Source: Notamacropus eugenii (Eukaryota; Chordata; Mammalia; Diprotodontia; Macropodidae). From it: a stretch of DNA of 64,000 bases. Both the position numbers and the translations under genes were made by a program. Under the pieces are notes generated by a model that ran no database searches, was not told the DNA's origin, and was given only the letters and a program-made list of their open reading frames with translations. Location of the stretch: positions 33,002,817 through 33,066,816 of the forward strand of contig NC_092875.1 in assembly GCF_028372415.1 (NCBI RefSeq), in the 5' to 3' direction. This document shows, piece after piece, positions 43,701-56,500 of the stretch (its first letter is position 1; every line of letters begins with the position of its first letter).

Positions 43701-46700
43701 AGGGCCGGCCATTTCAAGAGGTTGAGAAATGGCAGAGTGAGCCCTTGGAGTTCTAACTGGACAGTGCCCACGGCAAAGTGCCCACAGCAGGTGTGATTAC
43801 ATCTACCCCAAGCTGGGGCTCAAGCCCTCTGTTGTCCACTTATCCTCACAGACAAGGGTTTAGAATGAGCAGGTTTGTCGCCCTGTTCTCCCCTGCTCCC
43901 TTGCAGACTCTCACTCCAGGTATCCATCACCATGTTCCCTGCAGACATGATGACATTATTGGCAAGATCTCACTGAGCAAGGAGAGCATTGCAGCAGCAA
44001 GTCCCCGAGGTGGGTATCTTGTCAGGGCACATATATGGGGAATGGAGCCTGAGGGCCCAGAAGGCTCTTAGAACATAGAATGTCAGAGCCAGGAGGGTCT
44101 TAGAACCTTAGGAGGGCCTTTAGAACATAGAATGTCAGAGCCAACAGGGATCTTAGAACAGAGAATGTAAGGGCTAGCAGGGATTAGGGAGCATAGACTT
44201 TCAGATCTCAGAGGAGTGTTAGAACAGAGAATGGTACTACTTCTGGTTGGTACTTTGAGTTTCTTAGGTGCCATGGGGAAAGATACATCAGTGTCCATCT
44301 GGATGATGGTGTTCCTTCTGACTTTTTCTGATGCCAGGGATTGATAGCTGGCTCAATCTCAGCCATGTGGACCCAGATGAGGAGGTACAAGGGGAGATCC
44401 ACCTGGATGTGAAGCTATTGGCAGAAACCCAGGGGCCTTGGCTCCGTTGCCACATCATTGAGGCTCGGTATGGTCCCTGCTATGAGGGTTAATGGGAGTG
44501 GGGTGAGTGGAGCCTCCTTGTCTCTGGGGGATAAAGTGGACATAGTGAGAAAGGGGAAGTTGGGTAGATGGGTGGGCCTTAGCATTGGAGGATTTCTGCT
44601 GAGATTTGTCTTCCCTAGCTGCTTATATTGAGGCACTCTGAAACTGGGAAAGGTTATGGGCAGTTGGAAGTGGGTGCTAATGAGTGGGAGGCTGGTGCAG
44701 AGGAGGCGGTGTGGCTGCATGCCAGCCTTGGGGGGGGGTGCTTGCTAGTGCTGTCTTCCTCTGACTCATCCCCAGCCTGGCATCGTGAATCAGCTGTGGC
44801 CACTCTTGGAAACAGCCGGCTAGACCAGCTGTCTCTTCCTCAACAATCTCCAACTCAGGCCATCCTGCTTTCCAGCCTCTCTCCTTCCTTCCCTCCCTCC
44901 CTCCTTCCTGACTTTTCTCCTTTGGGAATTGGGACAGAGAAGCCAGCCCCTCCTCCCCTCAGGAATCGTTCCCTCCCACCCCCACCCTAGGAGTCTCTGT
45001 TCTCTCTGCAGTGTAATGGGGTGACCTATACGTGACAGATTGTAGGATGGAGGAGGGGAAGCTGTTGGTTGCTGAGAGCCTGTGTTGTACCCCTCAAGGC
45101 TCACGGGACCTTGGCAGGAGTGTCCTAGGCAGCTGTCCAGTGTCCTTATATGTCATCTGATTTACCATTCTGTGTTAGAAGAATCTTTTCATGGGGTCAT
45201 AGGAATCTAGAAATGGGGGAGGGGGACTTAGAACCTAGAATGTCAGAATGAAGAGAGACCTTAGAATATGGAATGTCAGAGCTGGGAGGGACTTTAGAAC
45301 ATCGCCTGTCAGAGCTGGAAAGGAGCTTAGGATAGGGAATGGCTAAGCTTGGAAAGTCAAAGTCAGAGGGGACTTTAGCACACAGAATGTCAGAACTGGG
45401 AGGGACTTTAGGACTTTATGGAATCTTAGAGGTGGGAGGGACCTTAGAGATCACTTTTATTTTAAAGATGAAGAATTTGAGTCCTGCAGATGGAAGCGAT
45501 TTGCTCAAGGGTCATTCAGCTGGCCACTGGAGAGCCAGGATTTGAACCCAGGTCTTTTGATTTCACATCTTGTGCTCCTTCCTACACCCAATATTACCTT
45601 TCAAGAAGTCTGTAGTCTCCATTTTTCCCTTAGCCCAGTCAGGAGAACTGGAACTATACCCAAGACATAGCCAACCCTCTAGTGAGGCCAAGTCTGTTAA
45701 TGTTGCTTCTAGAAAATGACATTAGCTGGAGGCAGCTCATCTGAGGTGAATGGGAGAGTCACAGAATCTTGGAAGCCCTAAGTTCTGAGAATCCATGCCC
45801 GTGAGGACCAGTCTGTTCTGTATCCTCCAGCCACATGTCCCAAGGGATGTAAAGGGAGAGAGTGTGGATGACTCAGTGCAACCCATCTCTATTCCTGGAA
45901 ATACACCTGCTAGGGCACCTTCAGCTGCAGTGGGTGCAGAGAATATCTGTGTTAATGAGATGCCACCTCCCCCCCCATATTTTCTCATGCACACTTAGTC
46001 ACATCCCTACCCATTTTCACTCCTACAAGAACTCACTCAGCTCCACTCTTCTCTACTTCCAGCTAGGTGTCACAGCAGGTAAGTGAGAGTACTGGATTTG
46101 GACTCAGAAAGATCTGAGTTTAAATCCAAGACACACAGCAGCTGCAAGGCACTTCATCACTCAACCTTAATGTGCTCTTCTGTGAAATGGGGCTAATAAT
46201 ATCTATCTCACAGAGTTGTTTTAAGATGGAAATGAGATAGCCAATGTACAGTGCCCTATAAACCTCCACATTCTATGGACATGCTAGCTGCTATTATTAT
46301 TATTATAAATATTATTCCAGCTTCAGGTTTGCTACCTAAAAACATCATGATGTTGGCCAAATCCTCTCTGAGTCTCACTTTCCTTGACTATAAGATGAAA
46401 CGAATTAGACTGAATAACTTCTAATGTCCCTTCCATCTTCCATGTTTTCCCAGCAGAATTTCCTTATGTTCCTTAGGAGCATAATTCATCGAGTTCCTGA
46501 CTCAGCCCTTGACTTTCTGGGTGAAAGCTCTTCCTTCCCTGTATCTCTTTCACCCCCATTTATGTAAAGTATTGTGGGTGAGGGGACTTGACCTAGCACT
46601 GAATGTGGCTTTGAAATCATTTGAACATAGGGCATAAGATTGATTGACCTCATATGAAAGGATGTTGAGGATGGAGAAGGGAGATGAATATGGAGTAGGG

Positions 46701-49700
46701 TGCTGAGAATATAGAATACCAGAGATGGGAGGGGCCTTAGAACAGGGAATATCAGGGCTGCGAGGAGCCTTAGAATAGGGAATGTCAGGGCTGGGAGGGA
46801 GCTTAGAACATGGAATGTCAGAGCCTTAAAACAGACTGTCAGAGCTGGGAGAGGCCTTAGAACAGAGAATGTTATGATGTTTGGGGGAAATCTAGGCAGA
46901 AGAGATGGTGCTCCTGAGATGCCGACTCCTAGTTAGGGAGTGGATTGGAGAAGGGATTTGAAGTCTTATATCCTCTGCCCTTGCTGCCCCTCCACCCCCA
47001 AACTGAGGCTGTGTGGGATCCTAGCACTCAGAGAAAGGATCATTATATCTTAGCAACCAGACTTGGCTCCTAGGAAACCAAGGGGGAGGGCCAATGGATC
47101 AGCTGGAGGAATGGGAGAGGAGGACCTGGGGTGCTAGTGGTGATGGCAGGGAGTGGGAAGAAGCTAGCTTAGGGTGTCTATCTCCAAATGAGAGTGACCT
47201 CCCCATACCCATTGTGCCTTGAATGGGAAGAAGGTGACAGAGTTGGCCTTGGGAGGGACAAAAGAAAGCCTAGGTTTGAATCCTACTCTGACACTTAGTA
47301 TCTGTGTGATTTGGGTCTAGCAATTTCCCTTCTCTGGGCTTCTCTATTTCCATATTTGTACAATGAAGAGTTTCCACTGGATGATTTCAGATCTCCCTTC
47401 CAACTCCCAAACCTTATGATCCTTTTTTTAGTGGACAGCTCCCCAGACTCCACTGTCTTATTTCTCTCTTCCCTCTTCCTCTCTTTTCTTTTTTGTGTGG
47501 CTCTCCTTTGGGGAGAAGGTGGGTGGGGAAGAGCATCCCAAGGAGAAATGGTGTGTCCCCAAATGACAGAAATGCACCCTACAAGTCACCCAAGGAAAGA
47601 GGAGGAGGGACCCTGTAGGATCCTAAAGGACCAAGCCAGAAGATCTATCTGACTTTCGGGAGCAGGAAGGCAGAACTGAGATCAGATTGTTTGAGGGTTG
47701 CATGGCAACAAGGAATTTGGAATCCAACAGAGAGGGAGGATGGGAGTAGATTAGAAGGTGGGTAGGGCTTCTCAAGGAGCTATCACCAAGGAAGGGTCCC
47801 TATTTGTCTAGCACTGTATTGGACACATGGTATGTTCTCAGTGGATATTCCATGAATTAGTAAGTGGGACCTGCTGCCTACATGTAGCTTGTTCCTGCAA
47901 AGATCAGCTCTTCTGCTGGTACTGATAAGGTAGCACTGCTCACCTAGAGTAACACACACCACCTCCAACTCTTTGCCATCCTCGTTATACCCTCTGATCC
48001 TTGCTTCTTTACCTTAGCAATCCATCTTCTGCACCTTGGAGTTTCCAGAGTATAAAACCTCTCTGTGCTTCAATTTCCTTGACTGTAAGATAAAAGGAGT
48101 CCTAAGCTCTATATAGGGTTATAGATTTAGAGCTGGAATAAACCTTAGGGGTCATCTGATACAGCTCCCACATTTTACAGGCTCAGAGAGGTGGGAAGTG
48201 AATTATCCAAGGTCATCCAGGTAAGGGGCAGAGGTAGTAAGTACGATTTGAAGCCAGGTCTGCTGACTATATTTAACCCTCTTAACACTGTATTCTCAAT
48301 GCTAACTGTCACCCTTTAGAATTCTCAAGTCAGGAGCCAGGATGGGAGAAAGAACACTGTCTTTGAATTCAGAGGTCTATGTTTGATTTCTAGCACTGCC
48401 ATTTGCTAGATGTATGACCATGGGAAAATTGCTTTGCTTTTTTGTGCCTCAGTTTGCTCATCTGAAAACAAGTATCCTTAAAGCATTCGTCTTATACACT
48501 GGGCATGTCAAATGTGCTTTGTAAACCTTCAAGCATTATAGATCTATGGCATTATTTCCTTCCTTTTCTGTCTTCAGAGACCTGGCTCCCCGAGACCCCT
48601 CCGGCACCTCAGACCCCTTTGCTCGCGTATTCTGGGGCAGCCAGAGCCTTGAGACAGTGGTGAGATGGGTTCACATGGAGCCCTGGGAGGGTGGCAGTGG
48701 GTACATTGGTCCTAGAGTTGAGCTGGGGAGAAATGACGCCTAAACTATGAGTCTGGGGCTGTTGAGGATGGGGGACCTGAATCAGGAACTGTAGAGTTGG
48801 ACAATCTCTTGGATTTGGTGCTCTGGAATCATCCTAGGGGATGGATCTGAATCTTCAAGGAGCTAGGGAGAGCCTTTGTAGAAAAAACATACCTGCCTGG
48901 GATATACGCTGAAATGTTACTTTTCATTCCCATTTACTTACTCTCTTATTGTCTTCCTGCTTCCTATTATGAGCAGCTAGATTGCATAGTAGTTAGAGCA
49001 CTGGCCTTGGAGTCAGGAAATCCTGAGTACAAATCCTACCTTGGACACTTACTAGCTATGTGACTCTAAGCAATCACTTCCCCTCTGTTTCTGCCAAATG
49101 GGAATGATGATAACACCTGTCTCACAGAGTGGTTATGAATAAAATGAGATTACATACATAAAATGCTTTGAAAACCTTAAAGCATTATATTGATGATGAT
49201 GATGATTCCAAGAGAATCCAACCCTGTTGGTATACAAAGTTGCCTCTCCTTTCAGACACTGTGCTGTCTTATGTGAGGAGGTGTGCCTGGAACAGTCTTG
49301 GGTTCAGAATGGGGGCCAGGCTAGGATCCAGGCTGTTATCTGTTATTGGGAGGGAATGGAAGGGAATCCAGGTAGCTCTCAGGTGGGTAGTGCAGGTTCC
49401 CCTCTCCTTCTCAGCTGGCCTTGATGCCCTTCTTATAGACCATCAAGAAGACAAGGTTCCCCCACTGGGATGAGGTGCTAGAGCTTCATGGCGAGGATGG
49501 CCCACTCCGAGTGGAGGTCTGGGACTGGGACATGGTGGGCAAGAATGATTTCCTGGGAATGGTGAGTCATCCACCAGAATTAAGAACTTAGCTGTACACC
49601 CAATCACCTCCCTGCAAGCCCAGGAGATGGAGTCATGGGACAGGAGGCTTTACAGGCAGAGGATGGGGAGAATGGGATTGGGAAGCCTGGAGGGAGAGTG

Positions 49701-51105
49701 GGGTGAGCACCATTTGTAATTATATTGAGGGCAAGAGGGTAGACAGAGACAGAGAGAAACAGGTCTCATAGGCATTGATTAGGAGGTTGTAGAAGAAGAC
49801 AGCATGGGAGTAGTAGATTGAATGCTAAATTTCATTCTGGCACTATTTAATAGCTGTGTGGCCATAGGGAAGTCGCTTATTTCTTTCAGTCCTAGATATC
49901 TCTCTATAACTATAGGGAGGCTGGACGAAATCATGGGTCAAAGGACCACCAATTTGGAGCTAAAAGGGATCTTAGAATCCTGAAACTATCCTATTCATCG
50001 TATCTTTTAGCACAGAAGAACATAACATAGGTGTAGCCCTTTGCAAATCTTGAAATGCTATATTATTATCATATATTACATATTTTATTATATTATAATT
50101 TTATATTATAAATTGTATTTATGTTTATATATTATATATGTAATATAGAAATATATTTATATTATAATATAAAATTATAATATATTAATATTATATATCA
50201 TATAAAATTATATAATAATATATTATATATTATCAATTATATTAATAATTTTATATAATAACATCAACATGTTATTATTTTATCATTATATCCCATCTTT
50301 TTTCAATCATTCCACAATTGATGGGCACCCCGTTAGTTTCCAGTTTATTGCCACAAAAAGAGTAGCTACAAATATTTTGTTCATATGCAAACTGCATTCC
50401 CCCTGCCCCCATTTTACAGATGAAGAAAGTGATTCAGGTAGGCAGACGCAGGGTAACTTGCCCAAGGTTAATGTAGGCAATAAGGATTAGGCAGGATTTG
50501 AACCTAGATCTTCTGACTGCAGGTCCTATTCCTGTTCTATTGTATCATGACACCCTGTGTCCTAAGCATTCCCCTGACTCTCACCCTGCTTTAAATGGCA
50601 AACAGAAGAGTTGGTATTTAATCCCAGGTGGAGTTTCCTTCTGATGTCCTGCTCCAGTGTCCTCCCAGTGGCTGGTTCCGTCTGCTACCCTTTGCCAGTG
50701 CTGAAGAGGATGCTGGGTAAATGAAGGCTTGAGAAAGAGCGACCCTTAACCTGAGTGGGATGGGATGACCAAAGATACAGTGTTTTGGAGCCCTTATAGT
50801 AGAGGGACATGGAATTCTCATCCCCTCATACATTAAGAACCATCCAAGTCTCCTGTAGAGCCTTGGTTGAGGTCTTTGGAACCCTTTTCTAGCCTTTCCT
50901 CTCTTCCCAGGGACCAGGCAAAGAATTTAGGCCTCTTTATCAGCATGGGACTCAACCCTATGACTTGGGTCTTGCCAAAAGGTTCAGTGGCTGGTGCCTC
51001 ATCCTTTGGCCAAGAGTGATGGTGGCCACTGAATTCTGGGTTGGTGGAAGACTTGGGCCCATTATTGAGATTGTGCCAGCTGGGAGAATGGTCATGGATA
51101 TGTCT

Positions 51106-51152
<47 letters not shown>

Positions 51153-53021
51153 ATTCATGCATGGTAGAAAAACTCAAAGGTGTAGTAACTGAAGCATTTG
51201 GACTTGGACTCGTACTATGTGACGTTGGGCAAGTCCTTATGAAACTCAGTTTCTCCCTCTGTAAAATGAGGTTGTACTAGATGGTCTCTGAGGACTCATA
51301 AATCTATGATTTTATGATTCTTTGGTACTTGGAGGAGAGATTTTAGGCTATGGGTAATGGGGATGCCCCTTCCACTGGCTAGCTCCTTGTCCCTTGCCAG
51401 AAAAGGCAAATTGAATCCCCATCCTCCAAGGGTACCCATATTCAAGCTGAGATATATCTATGCCCTCCCCTCCCACTTCAAAATGTGAGCCAGTGTGGAG
51501 ACATCCTCTTGCTGGTGGATGTGTGTGCCCACACCAGCTTACATGTTCTGGTGCTTCCTTCCAGGGGTAAGCTGGGAGCCTTGAGGCTCAAGGTGCGCCT
51601 GGCTGAGGAACGCATCTTGCCTTCTGTGTATTACCAACCCCTGATTGAGCTGCTGGTGGAATCTGTTCTGTCCCCGGCCCAGGTAGGTTCCTCTCTCAGG
51701 GTCAGGTGTTGGTTTCCCCTTTGGGAGTTATGCAGATTACAGCTGGAGGATTGCGTAGGCTATCTGAGATAATGGATAGAGATCTGGTCTTGGAGTCTGG
51801 AAGACCTGAGTTCAAATCTCATTTCTGATGCTTATTAGCTATATGATCCTGGGCAAGGTATTTAACCTTTTAGACCCTCAGTTTTCATATTTTCAAAATG
51901 GAGATAAGACCTATAGTAGCTATCTTGAAAAGCAGAGTGAACAGAGAGCTAATCTGCAAGTGAGGAGAGTCCTAACCTGATATGTACTCATTGTGACCCA
52001 GGGCAGGTCATTTGACTTGTCAGTACCCTAGGCAACTCTGTAAGATTGGCACTGGTAGAGTGAATTTCCTCACCTGGGAGTTCCCTAAACTAGTGACATC
52101 ACAGTACCCTATAAAGCATCCATCTCACAAGCTTGTTGAGGTATGAACATTTTAAACTTTAGTGCTGTATAAATGTCAGTAATGATGGTGATGATAGGTA
52201 AACGGTTTCCTTTTCTGTCTCATCCGCTTTCCCTCCAGTTCCTAGTCACTTTGACTATGTGGGGAGGTCACATTCTCATCCCACAGAAGAAGTGTGATTG
52301 GGCTCTTGTCAGGGTACCCTTGGAGGTTGGGGATTCAAGGAGAACCTTTGGAATTACCCTTTCCTTCCTGTTGTTATATGTCCTAGGATGACACCATGAC
52401 CCCTCTGGCCATGCTGGATGAAGTGATCTCTGGGGAGAACCGGCAGGACATTGCAACCCAACTGGTGAAGATATTCCTGGGTCGGGGTCTGGCTGTGCCC
52501 CTCCTGGACTACCTCAATCTTTGGGAAGTGTCCCGAACCAGTGAGTGACCCTGCCAGTCTATTTCCCACACATAGGACTTCTCATTTCCCAGGAAATGCC
52601 AATCTGCTTTGAAAAGCTAGCTCTTAGGTGCCAGTCCCTCCCTTCCTAAAAGCCTCCAAGGGAGTGATTAGCTGCTTACCCAACCCTTAGAGGTAGCCTG
52701 AGTGTAATGGGTGGGACAGTGGGCTTGGAGTCAGAGGGCCTGAGTTTGCTGTTCAAAGTACAAGGGTACTTTGCTGTGTACTTACTGTATACTGTGTGGA
52801 CTTTCTGTAAGTAAATTCCCTGGGCCACAATAATCTCATAGGTGAGATGAAAGGGTTGGATGAATGATCCATGGGGATCTATTCCAGCTTAGACTTTCTG
52901 TGATTCTGTTAGTAATCTGACAGATAATGGTTTCTGTCTGTGTCTGTCTTGTCTGTCCATCCATCCATCCATCCATCCATCCATCCATCCATCCATCCAT
53001 CCATCCATTCATCCATCCATT

Positions 53022-53065
<44 letters not shown>

Positions 53066-53529
53066 AAAAGAGAGGGATCCCACTCAGGGGGATGTGATGT
53101 GATGATGATGATGGAGGACCAAGCTATTTTCTTGCTTCTGTTGAATCCACTAAGAAGATTAATTTTTGAATAAGAAAAGGATGGAACAAAATGGCTATTC
53201 AGGCAGTCAATAAGCATTTATTATATGCCCACTATGTGCCAGGCACTGTGCTAAGCACTAGGGATACAAAGAAAGGCAAAAGGCAGTCCCTGCCCTCAAG
53301 GAGCTCACAGTATAATGGAAAAGACAATATGCAAACAACTCTGTGAAAACAAGATAAAGAGAGGGTAATTTGATACCCAGAATAAATAAGTGGGAAAGTA
53401 GTAAGAGATTCCCTTGATCCAATTCCACAGATATTTTTTAAATACCTATTAGATGTTAGGCATCATGTCACAGAAGCCGGAGAACTAGCAGAGCTGAGTT
53501 TGAGTCCCACCTCTGGTGTGTGCATGTGT

Positions 53530-53572
<43 letters not shown>

Positions 53573-56500
53573 CACATATGGAGGATGGTGGTGTTGTGTG
53601 ATTCTGGGCAAATAAGTCCTCCCTCCTCCTTCAGTGCTCTTCCAGGCAGCTCTCTGTGATTACAAGTTGCAGAGAAGGTGCTAACCTGCATTGGTAGATG
53701 GAGTTCTCTCCTTTGGGAGTTCCTTGTACCAAGGAGATCACAAGCCCCATTAAAAAACAAAGGATGTTTGGCAGGCACTGGAGATGTAAAGACAAAAGTG
53801 AAGCAGTTCCTGACCTCAAGGAACTTACATTCTAGGGAGGGGTAAAGCATAGGCTCATAGATTTGAATGAGAAAGGAAGCCAGTGAGTCCAACCCTTTCA
53901 TTTTACAGTTGAGGAAACTGAGGCAAACAGGGTGAAGTAAGTTGCCTAGGGTCACACAGCAAGTAAGTGTCTGAGATCAGTGCTCTATCCATTGTTCCAT
54001 TTGGACACAGATGTAAATACAACATAATTCCAAGTGGGAAGGAATGAGATGAGAGGGTTCAGGAAAAGCTTCAAATAGGTGACACCTGAGTTGACCCCAG
54101 AAGGGAGGTAGTAGGCATCCATGGAGGAGAAAATGAGGAGAGAAAGCATTTCGGGTATGAAAACAAAGACATGGAGTCAGGAGGTGGAATGTAGAGGTCA
54201 AAGAATGACTGGTAGGCCACTTTGACTGAAACTGAGTATATGAAGGAATATTGGAGATATTCAGGGGAGCCATATTTTTGAAGGCTCTAAGTGCCAAGTT
54301 GAGGCATTTGTACTTTATTTTAGAGGTAATAGGGAGCCATTTCTGAGCCAAGGTAGTGAATGGTCATACTTGTGTTTTAGGGATATTAATGTTGGGAGTT
54401 GTGAGAAGAATGAATTGGAAAGGCAAGATACTAAAAGCAGGGAAACACATTAGAAACACTCTCTGTAGTTCAGGAAATAAGTGATAAGGGTCTAAATTAA
54501 GCAGTGCACTCATGAGGATTGAGAAGGGGGCAGATTTGAAAATGTGGAAGTAGAATCAAGACTTGGCAAATACTTGGATATGAGGGGTGAAAAAAGTCAA
54601 GAGAAGGCTCATGGATGACCTTGAGGATATAAATCTGGTGTCTCCAGAGAAGATGGTGCTATCTTAACAAAAATATAGAAGTTTGGAGTAGGGTTTGGGG
54701 GACAGGGTTTGCTGGGGGAAAAAGAATGATGAATTCTGTTTGGGGCATGTGGAGTTTGAGATGAATGTGAGATAGCTATGGGGAGCTGTCCAGCAGGCAG
54801 TTCAAACTGTTCAGCAGAGAGATTCTGACTGCATGTAAAGGGTATCCCAAACGTTTCAGTGCAGTGTTAAGCCTTACTAGTCAACAGACAATAAATCGCC
54901 AATAAACATTTATTAAGCTCCTACTATGTGCCAGGCACCATGTTAAGTTTAATAGATTAAAAATACACTTAGACTTTGAGACATCAAGTTTAGCTTTGGA
55001 AGTCATCTGTACAGAGATGCTATCTGAACTGAGGGAACTAATGAGATTACCAAGAGATGAAGTATATAGAGAAGAGAGGGAATAGGACAGAGCACTAAGA
55101 GATAGTCATAAGGAAAGAGGCATTTATTTTAAAATAAGTTTTTATTGATATCTTCTGTTTCTTCCTTCCTTCCTTCCTTCCTTTCTTTTTTGGTGAGGCA
55201 TCTGGGGTTAAGTGACTTGCCCAGTGTCATATAGCTAGTAAGTTTCAAGTATGTGAGTCCAGATTTGAAGTCAGGTCCTCCTGACTCCAGAGCCAGTGCT
55301 CTATCTGCTGTGCCACCTAGATGCCCCTGATATCTTCTGTTTCTTACACCATTGTAGTTATCCCAAATATCTATCCCCCTTCCCTCCTAGAGAACCATCC
55401 TGTATACTGAATAGTACTTTTTACAGAGAAAAAAATCAACATAATTGATTGACACTTTGAAAAAGTCTGAAAACATGTGCAGTGGGTAACACTTGTATAT
55501 ATCCCACCTTCCTGAAGTGTATCTTCTCATATCTCTTTATTCAGGTGCTGCTCAATCTTTTTTTTAAAATAAGTGTTTAATTGATATTTTCTGATTCTTA
55601 CATCAGCATAATATCCCATGTATTCCTCTTCTTCTCTGATAGTCATTCCATATGACAAATATGATTTTTTGGAGGGGGAAGAGTCAACAAATCTGATTGA
55701 TGCATTGAAAAAGTTCAAAACCATGAGCAATGGGCAACATCTGTGGACATCCCAGCTTCATGAAGGGATAGGTTGGGACTGTCTTTTCATATGTCTTCAT
55801 TCTAGTCCCACTTGATCTTTATAATTTTGTTACATTTGCTTTTGACTTGTTGGTGTGTCACTGTTCTCATTTATGTTGTTGTAGTCACTGCGCATATCAT
55901 ATTCCTGGCTCTGCTGACTCCGCTGAATCAGTTCATGTAAATCTTTCCATGTGTCTTTGTGTTCATCACATACATCATGTCTTTCAGCACAGCAATATTC
56001 CATTCCATTCATGCACACAATTTGTTTAGCCATTCCCCAAAGAATGGGTATCTATTTTGTTTCTAGTTCTTTGCTATCACAAAAAAAGTGCTGCTATAAA
56101 TATTTTATGGTATATGGAGACTTTCTACTTATTTTTATAGTAATTTTGTTTATTTTTAGTGTTCTACAATCATTACCATATAACTTAGATATTTTCTCCT
56201 CCCTCCCCCCTCCCTCCCCGAGATAGCATACAATTTTATATAGGATCTATACATACATTCCTATTAAATACATTTTCACTATAGTCATGCTGTGTAGAAG
56301 AATTATAATGAATGGGAGAAATCATATGACAAACCAAAATGTAATACACACAAAAAAATGATCTGCTATATTCTGCAATTAAATTCCATAGTTCTTTCTC
56401 TGGATGTGGAAGGCATTTTGCCTTAGAAGACTGTTGAGAATTTTTTTTAAGTCCTTGCATTGCTATGAAGTTCCAAGTCCACCAGAAAAAACTCTCACAT

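Noticed and set aside
44468-44475. GTATGG donor of RASAL1 exon 5 as a second U12-type intron
   Set aside because: It lacks the GTATCCTT consensus, and no branch-site motif of that class is seen before the acceptor at 48577.
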